Assembly (NCBI GenBank): GCA_028583605.1
Contig: CM053335.1
Coordinates: 14,954,053 to 15,018,052 of the forward strand
Direction: 5' to 3'
Length of the DNA: 64,000 nucleotides
From: Dastarcus helophoroides
Lineage: Eukaryota; Arthropoda; Insecta; Coleoptera; Bothrideridae
In this document: in pieces, positions 23,706 through 33,345 of the stretch
Position numbering within the stretch: position 1 is the first letter of the stretch
Layout: each line of letters opens with the position of its first letter
Program-made: the position numbers and the translations under genes
The notes under the pieces: model-generated
Databases searched by the model: none
The model's input: only the letters and a program-made list of their open reading frames with translations
Told to the model about the DNA's origin: nothing

Positions 23706-26429
23706 CTAGAGGACCATCCTTGGTCTCCTAATCCTGGTTGGGATGTCTGGATCGTAATCCACCGCCTGTCGAACTAGTTCATTAGGATGCGTTTCCGCTC
23801 TCACCATCGCCCTGGAATTAATTTCCCTAAGAAAATCTCTTACCAAAGGTAGTTCAGCTTCTCTATGGAGCTGATTGTTTCTCGCAAACCATGGAGCATC
23901 CGTGGCTTGTCTTAGGAAGACGTTCTGGAACCCCTGGAGTTTCTTCATCTGATTATCCGTCGCTTGTGACCAGGCTACAGATGCGTAGGTCATTGCTGGT
24001 CTTATAATTGATTTATATAGTAACACTTTAAGTCCAATGGACAGGTTACTATTTCTACCAATCATCGGTTGCAGCAGTCCCTTCAGCATTTTGGCTCTGG
24101 ACACTGCATAATCGATGTGTGCTTGGAATGTTAGTCTTTTGTCTAGAATGACACCTAGATACTTTGCCTGAAGTCTCCAGTCGACGTTTTGCCCATGAAC
24201 ATTTACATGTCCATATGGTTGGAGTCTTATTCGAGTGAAAAAGACTGCTTGGGTCTTGTCTGCGTTGACTTGGATTCTCCATTGGCCAAAGTAATCTAGT
24301 AGACTGTCTGTTGCCTCCTGAAGTCGTCTGGTGACCACCTCTGGGCTAAAAGAGTACGCCACTAAAGCTGTGTCATCTGCGTAAGTTGCCAATAAGGTGT
24401 TGTCGGTTGTTGGATTGGTTCTCGGAATGTCTGCTGTGAACAGAGAATACAGCAGAGGTGACAAGGCAGAACCTTGAGTTACCCCATACTGTAACCTAAA
24501 CTGGTTTGATAGTTTCTGTCCCACCTTTGCTCTAAAGGAGCGCTGGTCCAGGAACGAGCTTACCATTTGAACCATTGTTAGAGGTATACCAAACTGGTGC
24601 ATCTTGTAGACTAATCCTTCATGCCAAACTGTGTCAAATGCCTTGGAGATATCGCAGAAGATAGCTCCAACTACCTGGTTCCAATTCATGCGTTGAGTGA
24701 TTGTTTCCACCACTCTCAGCAGTTGGTCTGAGGTAGAGTGCATAGGTTGGAAACCAAATTGTTCCTTGGGAATGATGTCGCGATCGCTGATGATATTCTG
24801 CAGACGCTTCCTTAAAATCCTTTCGGCCACCTTACCCAAGTTGGATAAGAGGCTGATTGGCCTGTAATTTTGGGAAAATTTCTTATCCTTACCTGGCTTA
24901 GGAATAAAGATAACATTTGCAGTCTTCCATCTGATTGGAAAATATCGGAATTTAAACATAGAATTGACTATAGCTCCAAAGTATTTGACAGCTTGGTCCG
25001 GAAGAGACTTCAAAGCTTGGTTTGGAATTCCGTCTGGACCTGGAGACTTTTTGACATTTAGCTTGCGCAGAAGGCTTTGGATTTCCTCCTTGTTAGTCGG
25101 CTGGATGACGTCGTCTTCTTCTGGCACTTCCTCCTGAAGAATTTGAACCTCTTCTTCCACCTCATCTACGAAGTCTAAGTCCACTTCTTCAAGTGTGGCC
25201 TGACAGTGTCTTTCAAAGGTCTCAGCAAAAGCTGCGGCCTTTTCCTGATCTGAGTAAGCCATTCCTTGAGGTCCGTGTATCGGAGGGAAAGGTTTCCTAA
25301 CTCCTCTTAGAGCTTTGACTGTGCGCCAGAGATCCGATGAAGTTTCGAGGTTGCAGCTTCTTAGGTGTTCCTGAAATTTAGAAGTTTTGTGCTCTCTGAG
25401 TTCATACCTGAGCTCGTGGATGAGCCTGTTGACTTCCGCCTTATCTGCTTGCAGATTGGTCCGTCTTGCTCTCTTCCTGGCACGATTTTTCCTCTTAATC
25501 AGCTCCAGCAAGTGATTTGGCAGTGGTTCCCTTCCTTCTATACGCCGGAAAGTTTTGGTCGCAGCCAGAATTGAATCTGTTATAGTGGTTTCCAGTCTCT
25601 CCACCGCAGTGTCGATGTCATCGTTTGTATTGATCTCTCCAGGCTCTTCCAGGTTTGCTGCCAGATACTCCCTGAACTGTGTCCAGTTTGTTTTCTTGCA
25701 GGTTTCTGGAGGCTTGGGTCCACGATCATCTCCGATGGTCATCATCACTGGGTTGTGGTCTGAGCTGAGCTCACTAACTGATGTTAACTCAACAGTGTAT
25801 CGAACATCCTTCATCAGTGCAACGTCCAGGACATCTGGTATTCCTGTGGCGTTATGATGATGGGTTGGTTCTTCTGGAACCATTACATCGATTCCGTTCT
25901 GTGCTGTGAACCTTTGAAGTGTCCTCCCGTTTTTGTTGTTGACTCTGCTGCCCCACTCGACGTTTTTGGCATTAAGGTCTCCGGCTACAATAACATTGTT
26001 ATTGCTTATTTCGAAGATGCGTGTCAAATCTGTCTCTGTGAGGGCGTTGGTTATGGAATAACAAGACACCAGCGTCAGAGGTCCCTGCGCCATTTGAATT
26101 GTTACTCCAATTCCTTCCAGCTTTTCCAACTCCGGGGTGCCTGCAGCAAAATGCGTTAGCTTTCTACTTACGTAAATAGCTGTGCCTCCTCCTGGGCCAG
26201 TTGGTCTGTCTCTGCGGTGAAGAACATATCCTCGGATTTTGGGATCCTTAGATCTGAACGTCATCCTGGGTTCGCTCAGCATCAGTACGTCCAAGTCGTT
26301 TTCCTTTGCGAAAACTTCTAGTTCGTTCCTGTTGCCTTGGAGTCCGTTGCAGTTCCAGAAAACTGCCTTGAGATGCTGACGACGAGCAGGATTTCCTCCA
26401 TTAACTCTCCTTTCCTGGCGTCTATCCAT
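23706..26429 (-). CDS. LINE ORF2: APE endonuclease and reverse transcriptase
   Basis: An intact 907-residue frame encoding the enzyme for target-primed reverse transcription. The N-terminal APE-type endonuclease (about 20-232) shows WNCNG (Asn28), SEP (Glu53), GDLN (Asp151, Asn153), PDVLD (Asp202) and SDHNP (Asp224, His225). The reverse transcriptase spans about 495-760: NYRPISLL, FCDISKAFD (Asp593), GVTQGSALSP and the catalytic YADD (Asp685, Asp686). The C-terminal tail follows without RNase H, as expected for Jockey-clade elements. The start ATG overlaps a TAA in another frame as TAATG. An in-frame stop lies just upstream, so this ATG is the probable start. All catalytic residues I can check are present, so the enzyme could be functional. 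Confidence 0.95.
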   Translation of the reverse strand: MDRRQERRVNGGNPARRQHLKAVFWNCNGLQGNRNELEVFAKENDLDVLMLSEPRMTFRSKDPKIRGYVLHRRDRPTGPGGGTAIYVSRKLTHFAAGTPELEKLEGIGVTIQMAQGPLTLVSCYSITNALTETDLTRIFEISNNNVIVAGDLNAKNVEWGSRVNNKNGRTLQRFTAQNGIDVMVPEEPTHHHNATGIPDVLDVALMKDVRYTVELTSVSELSSDHNPVMMTIGDDRGPKPPETCKKTNWTQFREYLAANLEEPGEINTNDDIDTAVERLETTITDSILAATKTFRRIEGREPLPNHLLELIKRKNRARKRARRTNLQADKAEVNRLIHELRYELREHKTSKFQEHLRSCNLETSSDLWRTVKALRGVRKPFPPIHGPQGMAYSDQEKAAAFAETFERHCQATLEEVDLDFVDEVEEEVQILQEEVPEEDDVIQPTNKEEIQSLLRKLNVKKSPGPDGIPNQALKSLPDQAVKYFGAIVNSMFKFRYFPIRWKTANVIFIPKPGKDKKFSQNYRPISLLSNLGKVAERILRKRLQNIISDRDIIPKEQFGFQPMHSTSDQLLRVVETITQRMNWNQVVGAIFCDISKAFDTVWHEGLVYKMHQFGIPLTMVQMVSSFLDQRSFRAKVGQKLSNQFRLQYGVTQGSALSPLLYSLFTADIPRTNPTTDNTLLATYADDTALVAYSFSPEVVTRRLQEATDSLLDYFGQWRIQVNADKTQAVFFTRIRLQPYGHVNVHGQNVDWRLQAKYLGVILDKRLTFQAHIDYAVSRAKMLKGLLQPMIGRNSNLSIGLKVLLYKSIIRPAMTYASVAWSQATDNQMKKLQGFQNVFLRQATDAPWFARNNQLHREAELPLVRDFLREINSRAMVRAETHPNELVRQAVDYDPDIPTRIRRPRMVL

Positions 26430-26430
26430 T

Positions 26431-26541
26431 AGTGTTTTAGACTAAGGATCTTTGGAAGCATCATCATGATAGAGACGATGGCCTCTTGACTGTTTTGTGC
26501 TTCGGAGACTGCTCTCACCAAGTCCAGCACTACTTGGTTCG
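26431..26541 (-). pseudogene. Out-of-frame C-terminal tail of LINE ORF1
   Basis: In the -1 frame relative to ORF1, 37 codons are open from the A-run to the TAA at 26429-26431. The encoded segment is hydrophobic with Ile, Met and Leu near its end (QEAIVSIMMMLPKIL), resembling gag C-termini of Jockey-clade elements. It could be reached only by a one-base change in the A6 run or by -1 slippage there. Confidence 0.7.
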
Positions 26542-27915
26542 TTTTTTCCGAAGTTTCTTTGGGTTTGCCTCCTTCTTGGAGCTACCTGTAACAACTGAAG
26601 CGTAGGACTTAGTGTTTCCACTTACCTTGCTGAAGTCCTTTGGATTCGATGGAACCTTTGGAGTAACAGCTGTCGCTTTGGTTGTTGTCGGTTTTGCCTC
26701 GGAAGTTGTCGGGCCTGTCATCTTGGTTTTGGGTTGACTTTCCTTCTCTGCCGCCTTCTGCTTTCTCGGTTTCGGGAAAGCGGGACATCCCCTGTAGCTG
26801 GCTACGTGATCTCCTTTGCAGTTGGCGCATTTAAAGGACTTGTTTTCTGGCTTCTTACAGTCTTTTGTGGAGTGCTTCCCAGCACACTTGACACAGACTG
26901 CTTCCGCGTGGCAATTTCTCTGAGAGTGATTGAATCTTTGGCAGTTGTGGCACTGGTTAACTGCTGCTGATGGTTTGAGGGATTCAACTTGGATTTCCAA
27001 GCCCATAATCTTCTCCAACTTGTATATCCTGTCCTCTCCGTGATGCAGTTCTAACATCATCATGTTGTAGGCCTTTTTGGTGAATCTGTTTTTCATCCTG
27101 GAGGCGCTCATCACCTTGAACCCCTCTTCTTCAACGGCCTTCCTGAAGTCCTCCTCAGGAATTTCTTTTGGAATTCTCCGGACGACCACCTTGACCGTCC
27201 TCTCCTCTGGGAGAGCGAAAGACTGGTATGGAATCTTTTCGCTGTCCATCAGTCTGGTGAGCTTTCTGAAGTCATCGACCGTTGCTGGCTGGACTCTGAC
27301 TCCATCGTTGACGCTCTTTGCCTTTGTGTATCCTATTTTCCTGGAATTTATCAGCAGGTTAATACTTCTCCACTTACCAGCATCTCTGATGATGACGGGA
27401 GGGATCCTTGTTTCTTTTTCGTCCTTTGGTTCCATATTTGCCTTCTCTGGGGCTTCTACGGGAACCTTGTTTTTGGTCTTTCTCGCTGAAGCTTTCTTTG
27501 CTTCTGGTTTGTTCGGGGTTGGGGTTTCTTCTCCTGAAGAAGCCTCTTCTTCGGTTGAGGTTTTCTTAACCGCCTTTTTCTTTAGGCTCTTCTTTTTCCT
27601 GACAATCTGAAAAGGTTCCTCTTCCTCCTTTTCTTCTTCCGTCGATTCCCTGCCTCTTTTCATGCTCGAGGAAATGCTGGTCGGTTCGCTTCTAACACTG
27701 ACTTCGCTGAGGAAATCAGATTCCATTTCTTCCTCTGATCCTAGGGTCGGAGAGGGTTCTTCGGACCTCAGGATTCTTTCACTGTAGAGTTGATCTACTC
27801 TTTGTCTTTCAGTCTTTAATTCGTTTCGCAACTCCTGGAACATGTTTAGAACCTGCTCCAGTTGCGAGGCGATTTGTTGCAAAGTCGCCATTTTTGCCTC
27901 TGCAATCTCCTCCAA
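26530..27915 (-). CDS. LINE ORF1: gag-like nucleic-acid-binding protein
   Basis: A 461-residue frame upstream of ORF2 in the same element. Residues 1-50 look coiled-coil-forming. Residues about 85-170 are rich in Lys and Glu. About 170-315 is the gag-like/RRM-type segment typical of Jockey proteins. Three zinc knuckles follow: C322-x2-C-x4-H-x4-C335, C341-x2-C-x3-H-x4-C353 and C363-x2-C-x3-H-x6-C377. Such proteins coat the LINE RNA. The annotated stop follows a run of six A. Just downstream, a different frame stays open for 37 further codons and ends in a TAA overlapping the ORF2 start. ORF1 therefore appears C-terminally truncated by a one-nucleotide shift relative to the ancestral frame. 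Confidence 0.92.
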   Translation of the reverse strand: MEEIAEAKMATLQQIASQLEQVLNMFQELRNELKTERQRVDQLYSERILRSEEPSPTLGSEEEMESDFLSEVSVRSEPTSISSSMKRGRESTEEEKEEEEPFQIVRKKKSLKKKAVKKTSTEEEASSGEETPTPNKPEAKKASARKTKNKVPVEAPEKANMEPKDEKETRIPPVIIRDAGKWRSINLLINSRKIGYTKAKSVNDGVRVQPATVDDFRKLTRLMDSEKIPYQSFALPEERTVKVVVRRIPKEIPEEDFRKAVEEEGFKVMSASRMKNRFTKKAYNMMMLELHHGEDRIYKLEKIMGLEIQVESLKPSAAVNQCHNCQRFNHSQRNCHAEAVCVKCAGKHSTKDCKKPENKSFKCANCKGDHVASYRGCPAFPKPRKQKAAEKESQPKTKMTGPTTSEAKPTTTKATAVTPKVPSNPKDFSKVSGNTKSYASVVTGSSKKEANPKKLRKKRTK

Positions 27916-28395
27916 ATTGCAGCGTTTCCTATCCTAGATTTAATTAAAGAAAAACTACCATGCACCAAAAAAACTTTTCTAGCATGCAATGTTATTTTCT
28001 AACGTTAGCGTTGTTTATGTGGTTATAAACAGTATTAGTTAAAGATCTAAATCTAAATCAACAAAATATTAGTAATCTCTACAATTCCAGAATTCTATCA
28101 GAATGCAATTAGTAGGCAAATTACTATTAGTAATTCCCCAACACACTACAATCTATTAGACAAAATTTACTGGATAATTAGTGCTAATTCTCAACAGATA
28201 ATTACAAACAACCAACACACTATAATTAGTAATGTTAATGATATCAAAGATACTTACAAAAGGTTAGTAACCCGTAATTAGTATGGTTAATGTCAAAACT
28301 CACTTAAATCACTTCGTAATAGCTTACGCTTTCTCAACGTTGAATATTAGCTGGAGAACACACCGCTCTTCTCGCTTGCTGACACTCAACTGCAG
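27916..28395 (-). promoter_or_regulatory. LINE 5' leader, presumed internal promoter
   Basis: 480 bp from the 5' target duplication to the ORF1 ATG. The element starts CTGCAGTTGAGTGTCAG on the minus strand. Jockey-clade LINEs carry an internal promoter near position +1, so this start is a candidate initiator. The leader has at least five dispersed copies of attagta or aattagt. Confidence 0.55.
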
Positions 28396-28407
28396 AATTT
28401 TGTCATT

Positions 28408-29080
28408 GTTAAAAATTTTGGCTTTAATAATTTCAAATTTTTTGAAATTTAAACAAAATGGTTCTTTTCAAAATTTTGTTTTTTCTAGGTTCGATTATTT
28501 TTAATTTTTTTTCAAACTTCGACCTTCGTTTCAAAAGTTCCACTTTTTTTTGGAAATTTCCACCTTAAGTCAAAATTTTGACTATTTCGACTTTCTTAAA
28601 ATTAATGATTTTCGAAAATTTCTACATTTTATAAAAAATTTTGACTTTCGAAACTTTTGAATGTTTCGATTTTCGAAAAATTCCACTTCTTGAAATTTCC
28701 ACATAACAACATTTTTACTTTTCCTAACTTTTGGCTTTTTTGAGAAAATTTCGATTTCAAAATTTTGATTTTTTTTCGAAAGTTTTAATTTTTGTGAATT
28801 TAAACTTTTTGGAAAAATTCAATGTCTGAAAAAATTTCCGCTATTTCAAAGTTCCAATTTTTTTAAGAAGTGGATTTTTTCGAAATTTTAACTTCCAAAT
28901 GTTGATTTCATCTCGAACTAATTGAAGGAAACACGGCCGCGTATTTATAGGCTTTTGTAAATTTCTACTTTTTTAAAAATTTGCCACAATTCAAGTTTTA
29001 CTTTTTTCGAATTCTCATTTTTATTAAAAACTCGATCTTTTCTCAAATTTTAATTTTTTTTTCGAAAATTTCGACGTTTT
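28408..29080. repeat. Degenerate array, inverse polarity
   Basis: Continuation of the 22791-23450 array beyond the LINE: tttcgactttttt and aaattttgactt words; no gene. Confidence 0.6.
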
Positions 29081-30310
29081 GAAAATTCTGTTTTACTTTG
29101 AAAAATCCCTCTACTTTTTTTAATTTCGATTTTTTTTTGGAAAACTTGATTTCAAAAATTTTGCCTACAAAAATTTGCTTTTTTGAAAATTTTGCTATTT
29201 CGAAATTTTTATCATTTTTAAATTTTGAGCATTCTAAATTGTGTCTTCAAAATTTCGATATTTCTTCGCATTTGCGATTTTTTTTTGCAAATTTCGATTC
29301 TGAAAAATTCATTCACTTATTTTTTAATTCTAAGTTTATTAAAAAAATATACCTTTGAATAATTTCGACTTACGACAATTTCGACTTTTTGAAAATTCGG
29401 TTTTACTTTGAAAAATCCCTAAACTTTTTTTTAATTTGGATTTTTTTTTGGAAAAACTTGATTTCGGAAATTTTGAATACAATTTACTTTTTTGAAAGTT
29501 TTGGTATTTCGAAATTTTTATCATTTTTAAATTTTGATCATTGTATCTTGTGTCTTCAGAATTTCGATTTTTCTTTGCAATTGCGATTTTTTTTTGCAAA
29601 TTTCGATTCTGAAAAATTCATTCACTTTTTTTTTACTTCTAAGTTTATTAAAAAAATGTACCTTTGAAAAATTTCGACCTACGACAATTTCGACGTTTTG
29701 AAAATTCGGTTTTACTTTGAAAAATCCCTTTACTTTTTTTATTTTGATTTTTTTTTCAAAAACTTGATTTCCAAAATTTTGTCTACAAAAATTTGCTTTT
29801 TTGAAAGTTTTGGTATTTCGAAATTTTTATCATTTTTAAATTTTGATCATTGTAAATTGTGTCTTCAAAATTTCGATTTTTCTTCGCAATTGCGATTTTT
29901 TTTTGCAAATTTCGATTCTGAAAAATTCATTCACTTTTTTTTTAATTCTTAGTTTATTAAAAAAATATACCTTTGAAAAATTTCGACTTACGACAATTTC
30001 GACTTTTTGAAAATTCGGTTTTACTTTGAAAAATCCCTCTACTTTTTTTTTAATTTCGATTTTTTTTTGAAAAACTTGATTTCGGAAATTTTGACTACAA
30101 TTTATTTTTTTGAAAGTTTTGGTATTTCGAAATTTTTATCATTTTTAAATTTTGATCATTGTAAATCGCGTCTTCAGAATTTCGACCTTTCTTCGCAATT
30201 GCGATTTTTTTTGCAAATTTCGATTCTGAAAAATTCATTCACTTTTTTTTTAATTCCAAGTTTATTAAAAAAATATACCTTTGAAAAATTTCGACCTACG
30301 ACAATTTCGA
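29081..30310. repeat. About 306-bp tandem repeat, 4 copies
   Basis: Each unit contains ttactttgaaaaatccct (near 29091, 29402, 29710 and 30018), aatttttatcatttttaaat and ctgaaaaattcattcact. Copies are about 90% alike. Plus-strand open frames of about 85-106 codons in each unit are phenylalanine-rich products of the T-rich repeat and not genes. Confidence 0.9.
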
Positions 30311-30600
30311 TTTTTTCAAAATTTTAAATTTTTGTAAAATTCGAATATTGGAAAATTGCGAATTTTTGAAAATGTGGAATTTTTGAAAATGTGGAATTTT
30401 TGAACATTTCGAATTTTTGAACATTTCGAATTTCTGAAAATTTAAAATTTTTGAAAATTTCGAATTTTTGAAAATTTTGAATTTTTGGAAATTTCGAATT
30501 TTTGAAAATTTTGAATTTTTGAAAATTTCGAATTTTTGAATTTTTGAAAATTTTGAATTTTTGAAAATTTTGAATTTTTGAATTTTGATAATTTTCACCA
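30311..30600. repeat. About 16-17-bp gaatttttgaaaattt array
   Basis: A sharply periodic stretch of gaatttttgaaaattt and gaatttttgaacatttc units, roughly 17 copies. The minus-strand open frames across it (103 and 135 codons) are repeat translations. Confidence 0.85.
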
Positions 30601-30740
30601 TTTCCAAATTTTAATTTTTGTAAAATTTTAGAATCTTGACTTTTTGCTTGTAGAAATTTGGATCTCAAAATTTCGACTATTTCTAGGGATTTTTTGTTGT
30701 TGCAAATTTCGACTTTTTTAAAAACTGACATTTTAAAATC

Positions 30741-30958
30741 GGATTGCGTTCTAGAAATCTGGAAGCCTATATATACGCGGTCGTCTTTTCTTCAGTTAGT
30801 TAATTAAACAATGAATAAGTCAGTTAATTAAACAGTCGGTTGGTTAGTCACGTTAGTTAGTTAGCCAGTGAATTATAATTGTAGTGTTTCGAAATCAGTT
30901 TGGAAATAAAGTGTTAAAATTCACGAAGTTTTAATTTTCGAAGCGATAACGCGCAACA
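30741..30958 (+). mobile_element. Truncated solo LTR (3' part)
   Basis: It matches the downstream half of the 601-999 LTR in layout: ttctagaaatctgg, a TATA box (ctatatatacgcgg, about 30768-30781), ttcttcagttagtt, an AATAAA at 30905-30910 and the end gcgataacgcgcaaca. The U3 upstream part is missing. It is in the same orientation as mib1. Confidence 0.7.
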
Positions 30959-30966
30959 ATATAAAT

Positions 30967-31163
30967 TAAGTGTCAACTATCCTAAGAGAAGCTCAGCTAT
31001 GTAACTAAGGGTGCGTTTATACCAGACACTTTATTCGGTACATTTATCTCTAAGTGTCAACTATCCTGGGAGAAGCTATCTGAGACTCTGAGAGTCTTGG
31101 AGAGCTTCTCTCCGATAGTTGACACTTAATATATTTTGTCTGAGAGAAATGTATGGAATAAAG
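30967..31163. repeat. Foldback element
   Basis: taagtgtcaactatcc followed by gggagaagct at 31051-31077 is inverted at 31102-31128, forming a 78-bp hairpin. The pairing continues outwards (cactttattcgg at 31028, ggaataaagt at 31154) with small gaps. A third direct copy of the arm lies at 30967-30993. It resembles a foldback or MITE-type element; no ends with a target duplication were identified. Confidence 0.7.
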
Positions 31164-31290
31164 TTCCTATTGTAAATGCTCCATTAGCTTGATAGGAAAT
31201 AATCGCGGGCTATAGCTCCAAGTTTAAAAATTCGTCAATCAGGGGGCGACGATTTCTAGAAGATATTGTTTGGGGGTTTAGTTGAAGAAG

Positions 31291-31584
31291 GAAACTGTCG
31301 CCTTCGTCGAACAAAACTGTCGCATTCGTCGAACGAAACTATCGCCTTCGTCGAACGAAACTGTCGCCTTCGTCGAACGAAACTGTAGCCTTCGTCGAAC
31401 GAAACTGTCGCCTTCGTCTAACGAAACTGTCGCCTTCGTCGAACGAAACTGTCGCCTTCGTCGAACGAAACTGTCGCCTTCGTCGAACGAAACTGTCGCC
31501 TTCGTCGAACGAAAATGTCGCCTTCGTCTAACGAAACTGTCGCCTTCGTCTAACGAAACTGTCGCCTTCGTCGAACGAAACTGT
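31291..31584. repeat. 22-bp minisatellite, about 13 copies
   Basis: The unit is gaaactgtcgccttcgtc plus gaac, highly homogeneous with few substitutions. Because 22 is not a multiple of 3, a 66-bp (22-codon) translated period results. The 116-codon plus-strand frame (31282-31632) is only this repeat. Confidence 0.95.
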
Positions 31585-32033
31585 TCAAGTTTCAGGTGGA
31601 ACAGCCCCGTCTATAAATGTTTACTTTATTAGAGTTTACTGAGAGCTGCTTAAGTAAGTAAACCCCTGGGCAATGACAAAGAATGTAAAATTTCCTGAAG
31701 CAGATACAATAGCGGTGGTCATAGATTAAAACAAATCCATTTAACGTTGTATGTAATAAAAGAGGATACCATCAACAAGACAGTTTTATAGAAGGCGACC
31801 AACGTAAACCGCATTAGGGGGAAAATACGACTCCTGCCGGACGACATAGCACCAAAGCCGGTCGTACATCAACCCCTATCTCATTTACAAACGTCGGCAG
31901 AAAATTCCGCCCAAGTTATACTGACTTACTCTCATTTCCGAATTTGACAACAACTCATGCGTGCGGGAGGTGTAAACATTGAGCAATTAATAAATTGGAG
32001 GAATCTTAGTAATTTAGAATTACAACTAGCGCA
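31585..32033. other. Non-repetitive stretch, no gene seen
   Basis: Unique sequence between two minisatellites; no exon, RNA gene or element recognised. Confidence 0.4.
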
Positions 32034-32147
32034 ACTTTGTCTATTTTAGATAGTCACTTTGTCTATTTTAGATAGTCACTTTGTCTATTTTAGATAGTCA
32101 CTTTGTCTATTTTAGATAGTCACTTTGTCTATTTTATATAGTCACTT
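32034..32147. repeat. 22-bp minisatellite, about 5 copies
   Basis: The unit is actttgtctattttagatag plus tc. Four copies are identical; the last has tatatag in place of tagatag. Each unit contains the short inverted pair ctat...atag. Confidence 0.95.
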
Positions 32148-32439
32148 TTGTTGCATGAGTTGGTATGGTAACATAAGAAACTTTTGATAGAATATATTTT
32201 GAAAGCATTGTATGAAATCACTTCAAGAGAAAATCGAAATAGGTTTAGGATTCCTCATCACTAGTACAAAACTGTGGACAGTTATTTTGAAATCGCATCA
32301 TGTCGTTTTTTTACAATATGTTGATTAGTGGGGTGAGCAGCCTCTCAAATTTAAAGCAGAGTCATTGAAGGGTTTTTAAGTTTTCTAAAAAGTGATACAC
32401 GTTCTATGTTATCAGGCCTTTTGATTTTATTTGGTGTAC

Positions 32440-33345
32440 GAATTTCTGGTTAATTTTTATGTGTTTTTAATTAAGCTCACTAGAGGAAGATAGAAATCAT
32501 CGAGGCTTATCCTCCATCAGGACATTCTCCATGCTTTTACCGAAAATTGCAACTGAAGACATAATACACTGATTTTAAATGCGTTCTCGATTCATTATTT
32601 TTCACTCTACGAAGATATTTTCCATACTTTTACCGAAAACTGCAATTGAGGACTTCAAAAATATATACATAAACGCGTTTCTAAATTGACATTTTCAGGA
32701 GTGTCATGTCACAACAAATTAACCACGAAAATGAAGCAACTCAAACGCTAATCTAGGATTTTTTTTTGTTTTGTTCCATATTTATTATTTAAATATTTGT
32801 CAAAAATATGCGAAATACTCGTTAATTTGTATGTAATTTTAATAAGCTCTCTAGATTGAATTAGAAAACATCGACGCTAACTCTCTATCGGGACATTCTT
32901 TTCTGATTCAACATTTTTTATTCTCTACGAAGGCATTCTCCACGCTTTTACCGAAAACTGCAACTGAAGACTTAAAACCTTGAACTTAAATGCATTCCTG
33001 ATTCGACATTTTTCACTCTCTACGAAGACATTCTCCATACTTTTACCGAAAACTTCAATTGAGGACTTCAAAAATATATACATAAACGCGTCCTTAAATT
33101 GACATTTTCAGAAGTGCCATGTCACAACACATAAACCACGAAAATGAAGCAACTTGAGCGCTAATCTAGGAATTTTTTAATTATTTTGTTCTATATTTAT
33201 TATTTAAATATTTGTCAAAATTGTACGAAATACTCGTTAATTTGTATGTATTTTAATAAGCTCTCTAGATTGAATGAGAAAACATCGACGTTAACTCTCT
33301 ATCGGGACATTCTCCATGCTTTTACCGAAAACGGCATTTGATGCA
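32440..33345 (-). repeat. Dispersed repeat family, inverted block upstream of the mib1 exon
   Basis: It contains cattctccatgcttttaccg three to four times and gctctctagattgaat twice. On the opposite strand these match the family downstream of the exon (for example 38130-38650 and 43790-44110). It is built from direct repeats of about 400 bp. No gene. Confidence 0.85.

Larger units (their letters stand above)
23463..28395 (-). mobile_element. Full-length Jockey-clade LINE
   Basis: A complete non-LTR retrotransposon of about 4.93 kb on the minus strand. It has a 5' leader (27916-28395), a gag-like first frame, an endonuclease/reverse-transcriptase second frame, a 3' leader and a poly(A) tail seen as 12-14 T at 23461-23474. 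The 12-bp target duplication aattttgtcatt is present at 23451-23462 and 28396-28407; the exact boundary with the T run is ambiguous. The order gag with three zinc knuckles, then APE endonuclease, then RT without RNase H, fits the Jockey clade. It lies antisense to the mib1 exon at 37.4 kb. Confidence 0.95.

Noticed and set aside
27077..27610. 177-codon plus-strand frame opposite the LINE gag-like frame
   Set aside because: It is an antisense shadow of ORF1, which has zinc knuckles and a family match on the minus strand.
31282..31632. 116-codon plus-strand frame with a 22-residue period
   Set aside because: The period is exactly three 22-bp DNA units; it is a minisatellite read-through, not a gene.
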